A stretch of 64,000 nucleotides of DNA from assembly GCA_016215605.1 (NCBI GenBank), contig JACRJB010000035.1, forward strand, positions 1 to 64,000, written 5' to 3'. The notes beneath the pieces were generated by a model. The model worked only from the letters and a program-made list of their open reading frames with translations, made no database searches and had not been told where the DNA came from. The stretch comes from Rhodopseudomonas palustris. GTDB lineage: Bacteria > Pseudomonadota > Alphaproteobacteria > Rhizobiales > Xanthobacteraceae. A program made the position numbers and the translations under genes. Within the stretch, counting starts at the first letter, position 1; the number at the start of each line of letters is the position of its first letter. Below, in pieces: positions 37,936-46,761 of the stretch.

Positions 37936-38586
37936 ATGATGAGAGACGATTTTGAACGAATGCCGGCAGGTCGGTGGGGGCGGAAAGCGGCCCTCGTCGT
38001 GCTCGGCGCGGCGATCGGCGGCAGCATGCTGGCGGCGCCGGCCTGGTCGCAATCCTTCACCGATCGCTTCAAGAATCTGTTCGGCGGCTCGTCGGAGTCG
38101 GCCCCCACGGTCTCCAACGGCCCCGCCGCCGAGACCGATCTCACCTGTCCGGCGGTCAGCATCCGTCCCGGCGCGGCGACCTATGCGGTCGGGCTGCCGG
38201 GCAAGGAAGCCAGCGGCAACGATCTGCGCTACCAGGTGGTGATCGGCCGCACCGCGCGCGAATGCAATCTCAACGGCGGGATGATCACGGCCCATATCGG
38301 CATTCAGGGCCGGGTCATCGCCGGCCCGGCCGGCGCGCCGGAGAGTGTCGACGTGCCGATCCGCGTCGCCGTGGTGCAGGACGGCGTGTCGCCGAAGACG
38401 GTGTTCACCAAGGCCTACCGCACCAATGTGACGATGGGCAGCGACGGCAACGTGCCGTTCAGCCTGGTCACCGAGGACGTCGTCTATCCGGCGCCGCCGG
38501 CCGACGTCAACGACGCCTACGTGTTCTACATCGGCTTCGACCCGCAGGTGCTGAAAGGTGAGCCGAAGCCGCGGAAGAGGAAGTAG
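37936..38586 (+). CDS. Conserved hypothetical exported protein
   Basis: This 216-residue protein has a signal peptide (AALVVLGAAIGGSMLAAPAW, cleaved near AWSQS). A mature domain of about 150 residues includes CPAVSIRPGAATYAVGLPGK, RYQVVIGRTARECNLNGG and VPFSLVTEDVVYPAPPADVN. Two cysteines could form a disulfide. I do not recognise a named family. The pattern suggests a beta-rich periplasmic or envelope protein common in Bradyrhizobium relatives. It stands alone between the acetyltransferase and the ATP synthase genes. Confidence 0.8.
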   Translation: MMRDDFERMPAGRWGRKAALVVLGAAIGGSMLAAPAWSQSFTDRFKNLFGGSSESAPTVSNGPAAETDLTCPAVSIRPGAATYAVGLPGKEASGNDLRYQVVIGRTARECNLNGGMITAHIGIQGRVIAGPAGAPESVDVPIRVAVVQDGVSPKTVFTKAYRTNVTMGSDGNVPFSLVTEDVVYPAPPADVNDAYVFYIGFDPQVLKGEPKPRKRK

Positions 38587-38656
38587 TCGCGCTTCCGCCG
38601 CCGCCGCCGCTTCATCCTTTCCTCTGATAGCCGGAGCCTCGCAAGGGGCCCAGCGC

Positions 38657-38813
38657 GCTCCCTCTCCCGCTTGCGGGAGAGGGTTGGGGTGAGGGCGACG
38701 CAGGCACCGAGCCGCGCGACGCGGAGAGTCAGCTGCCCTCACCCGGATCGCTGCGCGATCCGACCCTCGGGTCAAGCCCGAGGGCAGGCTCTCTCCCGCA
38801 AGCGGGAGAGGTT
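38657..38813. repeat. Palindromic repeat pair (purine-rich REP type)
   Basis: CTCCCTCTCCCGCTTGCGGG with AGGGTTGGGGTGAGGGCG faces CTCTCCCGCAAGCGGGAGAG through CCCTCACCCGGATCGCTGCG. It occupies the centre of the 340-base gap between convergent genes. Confidence 0.9.
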
Positions 38814-38868
38814 GCGCGGTGCCGGTTGAGACGCCTCATGCCAAGATCGGGTGAGACAAACACAACAA

Positions 38869-38900
38869 AAAAGCCGGCGCGATCGCTCGCGCCGGCTTTT
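38869..38900. terminator. Bidirectional terminator of the atp cluster
   Basis: AAAAGCCGGCGCGA at 38869-38882 and TCGCGCCGGCTTTT at 38887-38900 form a perfect 14-base stem with a TCGC loop. On the minus strand the stem ends in a run of T, 23 bases after atpF. Confidence 0.8.
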
Positions 38901-38922
38901 GAATCTTGTCGAGAAGCGCCGC

Positions 38923-39414
38923 TCAGTTGAGCTTGCTGCGGACTTCCTGGATGCCCTTGCCGAGCAGATCGTCGGCGACCTGGCCCTTGACCGACTGCGA
39001 CAGGATCGAGGCGGCGGCGGACACCGCGGCCTCGGCCGCGGCGGCGCGGACGTCGGCGAGGGCCTGGGCCTCCGCCAGCGCGATCTTGCTCTCCGCGGTC
39101 TTGGTGCGGCGGGCGACGAAGTCTTCCAGCTTGGCCTTGGATTCCGCCGCGATCCGTTCGGCGTCCGCCTTGGCGCTGGCGATGATCGCTTCGGCCTCGC
39201 GTTCCGCCTGGGCGCGGCGCGCCCGATAGTCGGCGAGCAGCTTGGCGGCTTCGTCCTTGAGCTTGCGGGCCTCGTCGAGCTCGGCCTTGATCCGGTCGCG
39301 ACGATTGTCGAGGGCCTTCAGCACGGTCTTGTGGACACCGAGATAGCCGAAAATGCCCATCAGAATGACGAACGCGATGGCGACCCAGGTTTCTGCTTCA
39401 GCGAAGATTGCCAT
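38923..39414 (-). CDS. atpF: ATP synthase subunit b
   Basis: This 163-residue stator subunit has one N-terminal membrane helix ([20 protein letters not shown]) and a long charged alpha-helix rich in Ala, Glu and Lys that links FO to F1. It is the last gene of the FO cluster, five bases after the b' gene. With b' it forms a heterodimeric stator, as in phototrophic bacteria. Confidence 0.95.
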   Translation of the reverse strand: MAIFAEAETWVAIAFVILMGIFGYLGVHKTVLKALDNRRDRIKAELDEARKLKDEAAKLLADYRARRAQAEREAEAIIASAKADAERIAAESKAKLEDFVARRTKTAESKIALAEAQALADVRAAAAEAAVSAAASILSQSVKGQVADDLLGKGIQEVRSKLN

Positions 39415-39418
39415 CAGC

Positions 39419-39976
39419 TCAGCCCTTCATCGACGCGTTGACCGCGCTGTCCAGCACCTTGCTGTCCGGCTGCACGCCGGCGAGCTGCTGAACGATCGCA
39501 GCGGCGGCTTCGGAAGCGATGCCGCGAACGTTGCCCATCGCGGCGGTACGGGTCGCGGCGATGGTCTTCTCGGCGTCGGCGAGCTTGCCCGCCAGCCGCT
39601 CTTCCAGCGTCTTGCGCTCGGCTTCCGCCGCCGCATTCAGCTTTTCGCGGGTCTCGGCGCCGATCGCCTGGGCCCGTGCGCGGGCCCCCGCGAGTTCGGC
39701 CTCGTAGGCCTTCAGCGCCTCGTCGGATTCGCCCTTGAGCTTCTGGGCCGCGGCCAGATCGCCCTCGATCGTCTTCTGACGCTCCTCGATCACCCCGCCG
39801 ACGCGCGGCAGGGCGAGCTTGGAGACGATCAGATAGAGCGCGACGAAGGCGATCGTCAGCGACACCAATTGCGAGGCAAAGGTTTCCTTCTGGAACGGCG
39901 GGAAGGGAGCCTTGTGGCCCCCGTCCGCCGCCGTGTGGGCGGTTGCGCCCTTCGCATCGCCATGACCTTCAGCCAC
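39419..39976 (-). CDS. atpG: ATP synthase subunit b'
   Basis: This 185-residue divergent copy of subunit b has an acidic, alanine-rich N-terminal tail ([20 protein letters not shown]), a membrane helix [20 protein letters not shown], and a long charged coiled-coil helix. Paired b and b' genes are standard in Rhodopseudomonas and other alphaproteobacteria. Lies between atpE and atpF. Confidence 0.93.
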   Translation of the reverse strand: MAEGHGDAKGATAHTAADGGHKAPFPPFQKETFASQLVSLTIAFVALYLIVSKLALPRVGGVIEERQKTIEGDLAAAQKLKGESDEALKAYEAELAGARARAQAIGAETREKLNAAAEAERKTLEERLAGKLADAEKTIAATRTAAMGNVRGIASEAAAAIVQQLAGVQPDSKVLDSAVNASMKG

Positions 39977-40030
39977 GGGCTTCTCCTGTTCGGCCGATCA
40001 CGACCACAGCGTCACGACCGGATTGGACTC

Positions 40031-40258
40031 TTAGAGGGCGAACAGCAGCAGCAGCGCGATCAGCAGCGAGAAGATGCCGAGCGCTTCCGTCACCGCGAAG
40101 CCGAAAATCAGGTTGCCGAACTGGCCCTGGGCAGCCGAGGGATTGCGCACCGCAGCGGCGAGGTAGTTGCCGAAGATGATGCCCACGCCCGCGCCCGCGC
40201 CGCCCATGCCAATGCAGGCAATACCAGCGCCAATGTACTTCGCGGCAATCGGATCCAT
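40031..40258 (-). CDS. atpE: ATP synthase subunit c
   Basis: This 75-residue two-helix proteolipid forms the rotor ring. The proton-carrying acid is Glu58 in [20 protein letters not shown], and the polar loop RNPSAAQGQ is present. The glycine-rich helix 1 is [17 protein letters not shown]. The ATG at 40258 follows AGGAG. The longer frame from 40348 is not a real extension. Confidence 0.96.
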   Translation of the reverse strand: MDPIAAKYIGAGIACIGMGGAGAGVGIIFGNYLAAAVRNPSAAQGQFGNLIFGFAVTEALGIFSLLIALLLLFAL

Positions 40259-40308
40259 GTAACGAACTCCTGTTGGGGTTTTGGTTGAAGAGTGGTCGGT
40301 GACGGGCC

Positions 40309-41055
40309 TCAGTGGCCCGGGTGAATCGCATCGTTGAGATAGATGCAAGTCAGGATGGCGAACACGTAGGCCTGCAGGAACGCGACCAGCAGTTCGAGGG
40401 CGGTCAGGGCGATGGTCAGGCCGAGCGGCAGCACCGCGCCGAACCAGCCGACGACGCCGATCGCGCCGAGCATGGCGATGAAGCTCGCGAACACCTTCAG
40501 CGCGATGTGGCCCGCCAGCATGTTGGCGAACAGACGCACCGAGTGCGACACCGGCTTGAGGAAGAACGAGATCACTTCGATGAACACCACCAGCGGCAGG
40601 ATGTAGATCGGCACGCCGGAGGGGACGAAAAGCTTGAAGAACTTCAGGCCGTTCTTGGACAGGCCGTAGATCAGCACGGTGAGGAACACCAGCATCGCCA
40701 GCGTGACCGTGACGATCAGGTGGCTCGACACCGTGAAGGTGTAGGGAATGATGCCGACGAGGTTGGACACCGCGATGAACATGAACAGCGAGAACACCAG
40801 CGGGAAGAACTTCAGGCCTTCCTTGCCGGCGGTCGATCGGATCATGTTGGCGACGAATTCGTAGGACAGCTCCGCGATCGACTGGAACCGGCCCGGCACC
40901 AGCTGCCGGCTCGGCGCCAGCATCAGGATGGCGATGATCCCGACCGCGGCGAACATGTAGGCCGACGAATTGGTGAACGCGATTTCCTGTCCGCCAATGT
41001 GACCAAGGGAAAACAGCTTGGTGATCTGGAACTGATGAATTGGATCGGCGGCCAT
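40309..41055 (-). CDS. atpB: ATP synthase subunit a
   Basis: This 248-residue polytopic FO subunit forms the proton half-channels. The essential arginine is in [20 protein letters not shown]. The C-terminal helix reads [20 protein letters not shown]. It lies between atpI and atpE, all in one direction. Confidence 0.95.
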   Translation of the reverse strand: MAADPIHQFQITKLFSLGHIGGQEIAFTNSSAYMFAAVGIIAILMLAPSRQLVPGRFQSIAELSYEFVANMIRSTAGKEGLKFFPLVFSLFMFIAVSNLVGIIPYTFTVSSHLIVTVTLAMLVFLTVLIYGLSKNGLKFFKLFVPSGVPIYILPLVVFIEVISFFLKPVSHSVRLFANMLAGHIALKVFASFIAMLGAIGVVGWFGAVLPLGLTIALTALELLVAFLQAYVFAILTCIYLNDAIHPGH

Positions 41056-41122
41056 TGTTTCTCAGTCTACCGGTTTCGCGAACTTGCGCGGGTGTCGATG
41101 GTCGGTTGCACTTCGGACCGCG

Positions 41123-41503
41123 TCAGAGCCGCTCGGACTGCTTCGCCATCACACCCGCGGCCCTCATCACATTGATCACGCCGGCGGTGAAGCCGAGCAG
41201 CGAAAACACGATCAGACCCCAGGGCGAAGTCGACAGCAAACGATCGAAACCCCAGCCGAGAGCCGCTCCGCCGAGGACGCCGGCGACCAGTTCGGAGGAG
41301 AGGCGAAGCCCAACGGCCATGGCGGATGCCTTGGCCTGAGCCTGCTCCTCCTCGGACGGGTCAGTCCCGATTTTTCGGCCGCCCCCAATTTTGGACAACC
41401 GGTGATCCAGACTTCCGAGCCTTGCGGAAAGCGCAGCTTCATCGGGCGTATTGCCGCGACTTCCATCAGTCTGTTTGCTGCCCTCGTGCGTGTCGTCCGC
41501 CAT
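41123..41503 (-). CDS. atpI: AtpI-like ATP synthase assembly protein
   Basis: This 126-residue protein has a charged N-terminal half and two membrane helices (SSELVAGVLGGAALGWGFDR and GLIVFSLLGFTAGVINVMRA), as in AtpI/Ncu1-type proteins. AtpI helps c-ring assembly and is first in FO operons. The promoter 41573-41601 lies just upstream. Confidence 0.88.
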   Translation of the reverse strand: MADDTHEGSKQTDGSRGNTPDEAALSARLGSLDHRLSKIGGGRKIGTDPSEEEQAQAKASAMAVGLRLSSELVAGVLGGAALGWGFDRLLSTSPWGLIVFSLLGFTAGVINVMRAAGVMAKQSERL

Positions 41504-41572
41504 AGTGTGGAGACCCGTAACGGTGCCGCAGATGATGAAAATAACGCCCCGTGACCCTCAAAAGCCGCGCGG

Positions 41573-41601
41573 ACCATACTGATGGCATAGGGGCAAGTCA
41601 A
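41573..41601 (-). promoter_or_regulatory. Sigma70-type promoter of the atp operon
   Basis: On the minus strand TTGACT (41601-41596) is followed by 17 bases and TATGGT (41578-41573). This gives a start near 41566, about 60 bases before the atpI ATG. The remainder of the 41504-41804 gap holds no gene. Confidence 0.6.
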
Positions 41602-41804
41602 GATTCGCTCGCAGCCCTTTACAGCGTTGTTTTGGCTGATTTTATTGAGGATTTGCGACTCGCTGCGCTAACTTGTCCGCAGTGCAATAGGCGCATCGCG
41701 CCGAGGTTCCGGCTTGCACCGGCGAATGGCGTCTGATCGGATGCGCGCGATTTCGACGACTGGTTCGCAACAGTCGTCCGGATATTCCATCAGCCGGAGA
41801 GCGC

Positions 41805-42428
41805 ATGCCGCGTCAGATCGACTATTATTTCTCGTTCCAGTCGCCCTGGGCCTATATCGGCCACAAGCCGTTCCGGCAGGTCGTCGAGACCTACGATCTG
41901 GCGGTCGTCTACAAGCCGGTGCTGCTGACCGGGCTGTTCGCCGAGACTGGCGGCCTGCCGCTCGCCAAGCGGCACCCTGCGCGGCAACGCTACCGGCTGC
42001 TCGAGCTGCAGCGCTGGCGCGACAAGCGCGGACTCGACTTCAAATTGTGGCCGAAGCACTGGCCGTTCGACGCCCGTCTGGCCGACGGCGTGGTGCTGGC
42101 CGCGATGGCGGCCGGGCTCGATCCGGAGCCGTATGTGCAGCGCGCCTATCCGGCGGTGTGGGAGCGCGAGCTCGACCTCGCCGACCCGGCGGTGCTGGTC
42201 ACGCTCGCCGACGATGCCGGGCTGCCGGGCGAGAAGCTGGTCGCTCACGCGGCGTCGGACCAGATCCGCGCCGCCTACGAGCAGAACCGCCACGACGCGA
42301 TGGCCGCCGACGTGTTCGGCTCGCCGGCCTATGTGCTCGACGGCGAGGCGTTCTGGGGACAGGACCGGATCGAACTGCTGGCCGATGCGTTGAAATCCGG
42401 CCGCGGCCCTTACCGTCCGCCGAGCTGA
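41805..42428 (+). CDS. DsbA-family protein, 2-hydroxychromene-2-carboxylate isomerase-like
   Basis: This 207-residue kappa-GST/HCCA-isomerase-type thioredoxin-fold enzyme has the catalytic serine in YFSFQSPWAYIGHKPF and a cis-proline near DVFGSPAYVLDGEAFWGQDR. HCCA isomerase uses glutathione in naphthalene breakdown, but many relatives have other substrates. No aromatic degradation genes are nearby, so the substrate is open. Confidence 0.88.
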   Translation: MPRQIDYYFSFQSPWAYIGHKPFRQVVETYDLAVVYKPVLLTGLFAETGGLPLAKRHPARQRYRLLELQRWRDKRGLDFKLWPKHWPFDARLADGVVLAAMAAGLDPEPYVQRAYPAVWERELDLADPAVLVTLADDAGLPGEKLVAHAASDQIRAAYEQNRHDAMAADVFGSPAYVLDGEAFWGQDRIELLADALKSGRGPYRPPS

Positions 42429-42473
42429 CACCCCATATGGAACGGGTCCTCATCCGTCCGGCGGAGCACCGCA

Positions 42474-43064
42474 ATGATCCTGGCCAGCCTTGAAGCGACC
42501 CCATTCCGATCCGCGCCCCGGCTGGCGCGGATCGCCGCGCTGTCGGTGATGGTCACGCTGTGCGGCGGCGGCGCCTTCGCCGAGTCGCTGCCCGACAGCG
42601 AGAACGGGCGCTACACTTTCACGCCGAACGCCGATGGCGTGACGCGGCTCGACACCCGCACCGGCAAGGTTTCGACCTGCAAGGACAAAGGCAACGGCTG
42701 GGCCTGCGAAGCGGTCGCCGACGACCGCGCCGCGTTCGACGCCGAGATCGGCCGGCTGCAGGGCGACAACGACCGGCTGAAGAAACAGGCCGAGGCGCTC
42801 AAGGTCGAGAACGACAGCCTCAAGGCGCAGCTGGCGCAGCGCGGCCCGACCGTCTCGGGCAAGATCGACGAGCCGATGCCGAAGAGCGACAAGATGCTGA
42901 CGCCGGAGGTCACCACCAAGGACGGCCAGCGCAAGCTGGAGATCCCGCTGCCAAGCGATCAGGACGTCGACCGGGTGATGGGTTTCATCGAGCGCGCCTG
43001 GCGGCGGCTGATCGACATGGCCAACCGGATCCAGCGCGAAGCTACCGGCGACGGCAAGACCTGA
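42474..43064 (+). CDS. Exported coiled-coil hypothetical protein
   Basis: This 196-residue protein has a signal peptide (IAALSVMVTLCGGGAFAESL), a small Cys-paired module YTFTPNADGVTRLDTRTGKV with CKDKGNGWACEAV, and a coiled coil of about 45 residues (EIGRLQGDNDRLKKQAEALK...). The C-terminal helix has VMGFIERAWRRLIDMANRIQ. I recognise no named family. The layout fits a periplasmic or envelope-associated oligomer. It is co-directional with the preceding isomerase-like gene and the following yjbQ gene. Confidence 0.75.
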   Translation: MILASLEATPFRSAPRLARIAALSVMVTLCGGGAFAESLPDSENGRYTFTPNADGVTRLDTRTGKVSTCKDKGNGWACEAVADDRAAFDAEIGRLQGDNDRLKKQAEALKVENDSLKAQLAQRGPTVSGKIDEPMPKSDKMLTPEVTTKDGQRKLEIPLPSDQDVDRVMGFIERAWRRLIDMANRIQREATGDGKT

Positions 43065-43090
43065 GCGGGTCGGGCGTCCGTGAGGCCGGC

Positions 43091-43564
43091 ATGAGTTCTC
43101 CCCGCACGTTGAGCCGCGCGCCGATCGCGGCGGCCGCCGTCACCCACGTCGCCTCGTCGCTGCTGACGGTGCAGACCGGCGGCGCCGGCTTCGTCGACAT
43201 CACCGGCGAGGCGGCGAAGTTCGTCGCCGACGCCAATGCGCGGGACGGTTCGCTGACGCTGTTCGTGCGCCACACCTCGGCGTCGCTGACGATCCAGGAA
43301 AACGCCGATCCCACCGTGCTGGTCGATCTTGCCACGGTGCTGAACAAGCTTGCGCCGGAGAACGCCGGCTGGGCGCACGACACTGAAGGGCCGGACGACA
43401 TGCCGGCGCATGTGAAGGCGATGCTGACCGCGACGTCGCTGCAGATCCCGGTGCTGCAGGGCCGGCTGGCGCTCGGCACCTGGCAGGGCCTCTACCTGAT
43501 CGAACACCGCCGCCGCCCGCACCGGCGCGAAGTGGTGCTGCAGTTCTTGGGGACGGTGGAGTAA
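43091..43564 (+). CDS. YjbQ-family protein (UPF0047)
   Basis: This 157-residue protein matches the YjbQ/UPF0047 family with HTSASLTIQENADPTVLVDL and GPDDMPAHVKAMLTATSLQI. The C-terminal GTWQGLYLIEHRRRPHRREV carries a conserved histidine. E. coli YjbQ shows secondary thiamine-phosphate synthase activity. The physiological role is unclear. It starts at ATG 43091. Confidence 0.9.
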   Translation: MSSPRTLSRAPIAAAAVTHVASSLLTVQTGGAGFVDITGEAAKFVADANARDGSLTLFVRHTSASLTIQENADPTVLVDLATVLNKLAPENAGWAHDTEGPDDMPAHVKAMLTATSLQIPVLQGRLALGTWQGLYLIEHRRRPHRREVVLQFLGTVE

Positions 43565-43628
43565 TTGGCGCCAACCCCGTCATGACGATGTGGCGAGTTT
43601 CGGCGCGGTCTCAAAGCGGTCGCAGCGC

Positions 43629-43669
43629 GCTCCCTCTCCCGCTCGCGGGAGAGGGCTGGGGTGAGGGCG
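43629..43669. repeat. Palindromic half-repeat (purine-rich REP type)
   Basis: CTCCCTCTCCCGCTCGCGGG followed by AGAGGGCTGGGGTGAGGGCG. A single half copy in the gap between the convergent yjbQ and transporter genes. Confidence 0.85.
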
Positions 43670-43686
43670 ACGCTTGCTTCAAACAA

Positions 43687-43714
43687 AACGGCCGCGGATC
43701 GCTCCGCGGCCGTT
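43687..43714. terminator. Bidirectional hairpin terminator
   Basis: AACGGCCGCGGA (43687-43698) and TCCGCGGCCGTT (43703-43714) form a perfect 12-base stem with a TCGC loop, between convergent genes. The minus-strand side is followed by a T-rich tract. Confidence 0.75.
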
Positions 43715-43758
43715 CGGTGTTCCGGGTCGTCCGGCGCGGGGCGCCGGACTGATCGGCA

Positions 43759-45423
43759 TCAGCCCTTGGTGATATCGACGTTCTTGGTCTCGGGCAGGAA
43801 GATCAGGCCGATCACCACGGTGATCGACGCGAAGATGATCGGGTACCAGAGGCCCGCGTAGATATCGCCGGTCGAGGCCACGATGGCGAAGGCGGTCGCC
43901 GGCAGCAGGCCGCCGAACCAGCCGTTGCCGATGTGGTAGGGCAGCGACATCGAGGTGTAGCGGATGCGGGTCGGGAACAGTTCGACCAGCATCGCGGCGA
44001 TCGGCCCGTACACCATGGTGACGAAGATCACCAGGATGAACAGCAGCCCGATCGTCGCCGCGATCCGCGGTTTGAAGATGTCGAACGGGTTCGACATCTT
44101 GATGATCTCGGCATTGCCGGCCTTCGGATAGCCGGCCGCCTGGATCGCCGCCAGCACCGCCGGGTTGGAGGTCTTGGCGTCGGTGTAGGGCACGTCGGTG
44201 CCGTTCACCGTCACCTTGACGCCGGAGCCGGCTGGCGCCTTCGTGGTCGAGTACTTGACCGACGATTGCGACAGGAAGGCGCGGGCGGTGTCGCACGGCG
44301 CGGTGAACACGCGGGTGCCGACCGGGTTGAACAGGTCGCCGCACAGCGCGGGATCCGACACCACTTCGACCTTGCCGCTCTCGATGGCCTTGTCCAGCGC
44401 CGGGTTGGCGTTGGTGGTGATCGCCTTGAAGATCGGGAAGAACGACAGCGCGGCGATCGCGCAGCCCGCCAGGATGATCGGCTTGCGTCCGATCTTGTCC
44501 GACAGCCAGCCGAAGAAGATGAAGAACGCCGTGCCGAACAGCAGCGACCAGGCGATCAGCAGGTTCGAGGTGTAGCCGTCGACCTTGAGGATCGATTGCA
44601 GGAAGAACAGCGCGTAGAACTGGCCGGTGTACCAGACCACGCCCTGGCCCATCACGCCCCCGAGCAGGGCGATCAGCACGATCTTGGCGTTGCCCCAATT
44701 GGCGAAGGCTTCGGTGAGCGGCGCCTTCGAGCTCTTGCCTTCTTCCTTCATCTTCTGGAACACGGGCGATTCGTTCAGCCGCAGCCGGATCCAGACCGAG
44801 ACGCCGAGCAGGGCGACCGACACCAGGAACGGGATGCGCCAGCCCCAGGCGGCGAATTCGGGCTCGCCGAGGATGGTTCGGGTGAACAGAATCACGATCA
44901 GCGACAGGAACAGGCCGAGCGTCGCCGTGGTCTGAATGAACGACGTGTAGTAGCCGCGTTTGCCGGGCGGGGCGTGCTCGGCCACATAGGTCGCCGCGCC
45001 GCCGTATTCGCCGCCGAGCGCCAGGCCCTGCAGCAGGCGCAGACCGATCAGGATGATCGGCGCCGCGATGCCGATCGTCGCCGCATTCGGCAGCAGGCCG
45101 ACGATGAAGGTCGACAGGCCCATGATCAGAATGGTGACGAGGAAGGTGTATTTGCGGCCGACGATATCGCCGACGCGGCCGAACACGATGGCGCCGAACG
45201 GGCGCACCAGGAAGCCGGCGGCGAACGCCAGCAGCGCGAAGATGTCGCGCGTCGCAGGCGGATAGGCGCTGAAGAATTGCGCACCGATGATGGCGGCGAG
45301 CGAACCGTACAGATAGAAATCGTACCACTCAAAGACGGTACCGAGCGACGATGCGAGAATGACGAAACGTTCGTCCTTCGTCATCCCGCCGGACCGCGCC
45401 GGGGTCGCGGCATAAGTCGACAT
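43759..45423 (-). CDS. MFS transporter of the metabolite:H+ symporter (MHS) type
   Basis: This 554-residue protein has twelve membrane helices and the MHS signatures SLGTVFEWYDFYLYGSLAAI and GRVGDIVGRKYTFLVTILIM, with LALGGEYGGAATYVAEHAPP in helix 4-5. MHS members carry proline/betaine, shikimate, citrate or alpha-ketoglutarate. An unusually large insertion of about 110 residues (around positions 330-440) follows helix 8 and is predicted to lie outside the membrane. It contains cysteines (DPALCGDLFNPVG, TAPCDTARAF) that could pair. The substrate is not known. Confidence 0.9.
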   Translation of the reverse strand: MSTYAATPARSGGMTKDERFVILASSLGTVFEWYDFYLYGSLAAIIGAQFFSAYPPATRDIFALLAFAAGFLVRPFGAIVFGRVGDIVGRKYTFLVTILIMGLSTFIVGLLPNAATIGIAAPIILIGLRLLQGLALGGEYGGAATYVAEHAPPGKRGYYTSFIQTTATLGLFLSLIVILFTRTILGEPEFAAWGWRIPFLVSVALLGVSVWIRLRLNESPVFQKMKEEGKSSKAPLTEAFANWGNAKIVLIALLGGVMGQGVVWYTGQFYALFFLQSILKVDGYTSNLLIAWSLLFGTAFFIFFGWLSDKIGRKPIILAGCAIAALSFFPIFKAITTNANPALDKAIESGKVEVVSDPALCGDLFNPVGTRVFTAPCDTARAFLSQSSVKYSTTKAPAGSGVKVTVNGTDVPYTDAKTSNPAVLAAIQAAGYPKAGNAEIIKMSNPFDIFKPRIAATIGLLFILVIFVTMVYGPIAAMLVELFPTRIRYTSMSLPYHIGNGWFGGLLPATAFAIVASTGDIYAGLWYPIIFASITVVIGLIFLPETKNVDITKG

Positions 45424-45738
45424 AAGAAACTACCTCCCTCTGACATGAAACATTTGCTTTTCTGCCGCGCGGCGGAACTCGATGGGTCCGGAGCGTGGTG
45501 TGTTGACGCACGGTAACATTGTCGCGGGTGGCGAGCATTACGACTTTTGGCTCGCGTTCACGCTGCGTTCTTGCGCTTGCTCAATGTTTTTGGTGGCGGA
45601 AGGGAGCAGAATGGTACTGGCAGGGTGGTTGTTGCCGCCTTGCCAGCCGCCGACCTTAGGGCGACACTTCAATCCGACCTGCGACCCGCGGGCCTGAATG
45701 CGAGACCGTTTGGTTCCAGCTTGCGCACAAGGGACATC

Positions 45739-46413
45739 ATGAGCACGCCCGTCAGTACGCATTTGATCATTGCCGATGACCACCCGCTGTTCCGCGACGC
45801 CTTGCGGCTGGCGGTCTCCAGCGTCGTTCCCGGGGCCAAGATCGGCGAGGTCGGTTCGTTCGAGGATCTGACCGCGCTGCTCGAACGCGACGGTGACGTC
45901 GACCTGGTTCTGCTCGACCTGAAGATGCCGGGGATCAGCGGGTTTTCCGGACTGATCTACCTGCGGGCGCAGTACCCGGCAATTCCGGTCGTCGTGGTCT
46001 CGGCCAGCGACGACGTCGAAACCATCCGCCGCTCGCTGGATTTCGGCGCCTCCGGCTTCGTGCCGAAGCGGTTTGGGGTCGAGAAGCTCGGCGAGGCGAT
46101 CCTGCAGGTGCTGGACGGCGACGTCTGGGTGCCGCCGGATGTCGACCTCTCGGCCGCCGCCGATCCGGAGACCAGCAAGCTGCGCGACCGGCTGGTGACG
46201 CTGACGCCGCAGCAGGTGCGGGTGCTGATGATGCTGTCCGAAGGGCTGCTCAACAAGCAGATCGCCTACGAGCTCGGCGTCTCCGAAGCCACCATCAAGG
46301 CCCACGTTTCGGCGATCCTGCAGAAGCTCGGCGTCGAAAGCCGCACCCAGGCGGTGATCGCCGCAGCCAAGATCTCCGGCAGCCAGTGGCGCCACGACGA
46401 GCCGGTGGCGTAA
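45739..46413 (+). CDS. LuxR/NarL-type response regulator (CrbR-like)
   Basis: This 224-residue regulator has an N-terminal receiver domain (IADDHPLFRDALRLAV; phospho-acceptor Asp60 in LVLLDLKMPG; later VVVSASDD) and a C-terminal LuxR helix-turn-helix (LTPQQVRVLMMLSEGLLNKQ then IAYELGVSEATIKAHVSAIL). The ATG at 45739 is preferred over 45547. It is convergent with a CrbS-like SSF-domain kinase. In other bacteria CrbS/CrbR activates acetyl-CoA synthetase; the target here is inferred. The 45424-45738 gap has no recognised gene. Confidence 0.88.
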   Translation: MSTPVSTHLIIADDHPLFRDALRLAVSSVVPGAKIGEVGSFEDLTALLERDGDVDLVLLDLKMPGISGFSGLIYLRAQYPAIPVVVVSASDDVETIRRSLDFGASGFVPKRFGVEKLGEAILQVLDGDVWVPPDVDLSAAADPETSKLRDRLVTLTPQQVRVLMMLSEGLLNKQIAYELGVSEATIKAHVSAILQKLGVESRTQAVIAAAKISGSQWRHDEPVA

Positions 46414-46429
46414 CGCTCGCTACCTCGGC

Positions 46430-46533
46430 TAGAGCTTTTCCGGTTCTGATAGAATCAGAACCGGAGCTCTAGATTCTTATTTTGACGCGTTTTCTTCACG
46501 CGAACCGGTCTCCACTTCGCTCGAAAACGCTAT
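46430..46533. repeat. Mosaic intergenic repeat with long inverted arms
   Basis: Arms TAGAGCTTTTCCGGTTCTGA and ATCAGAACCGGAGCTCTA (46430-46471) form a strong hairpin. A second block, GACGCGTTTTCTTCACGCGA to ACTTCGCTCGAAAACGC, follows. Such two-part elements recur in Bradyrhizobium-group genomes. The hairpin may also terminate the response-regulator transcript. Confidence 0.7.
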
Positions 46534-46593
46534 AGTCGCTGAGCGCCCGACCGGCGTCGCAGCCGGTCAAGCGGCCTTCTGCGATCATCAACT

Positions 46594-46683
46594 TCGTCAT
46601 GGCCGGGCTCGTCCCGGCCATCCACGTTTTTGCAGCCTCTCGGCAGAAGTTCGTGGATGCCCGGCACAAGGCCGGGCATGACG
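46594..46683. repeat. Palindromic repeat (GTCATGGCCGGGC type)
   Basis: CGTCATGGCCGGGCTCGTCC at the left and GGCACAAGGCCGGGCATGACG at the right are inverted copies flanking ATCCACG/CGTGGAT. It lies between the convergent response regulator and kinase genes. Confidence 0.88.
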
Positions 46684-46761
46684 GGGGCAGGCGCATGGGC
46701 TGAGTTTGAACGCACAGCTTTTTCGTGCGTCCGCCGGGAATGCTTCTACCCGGCTTCGGAC

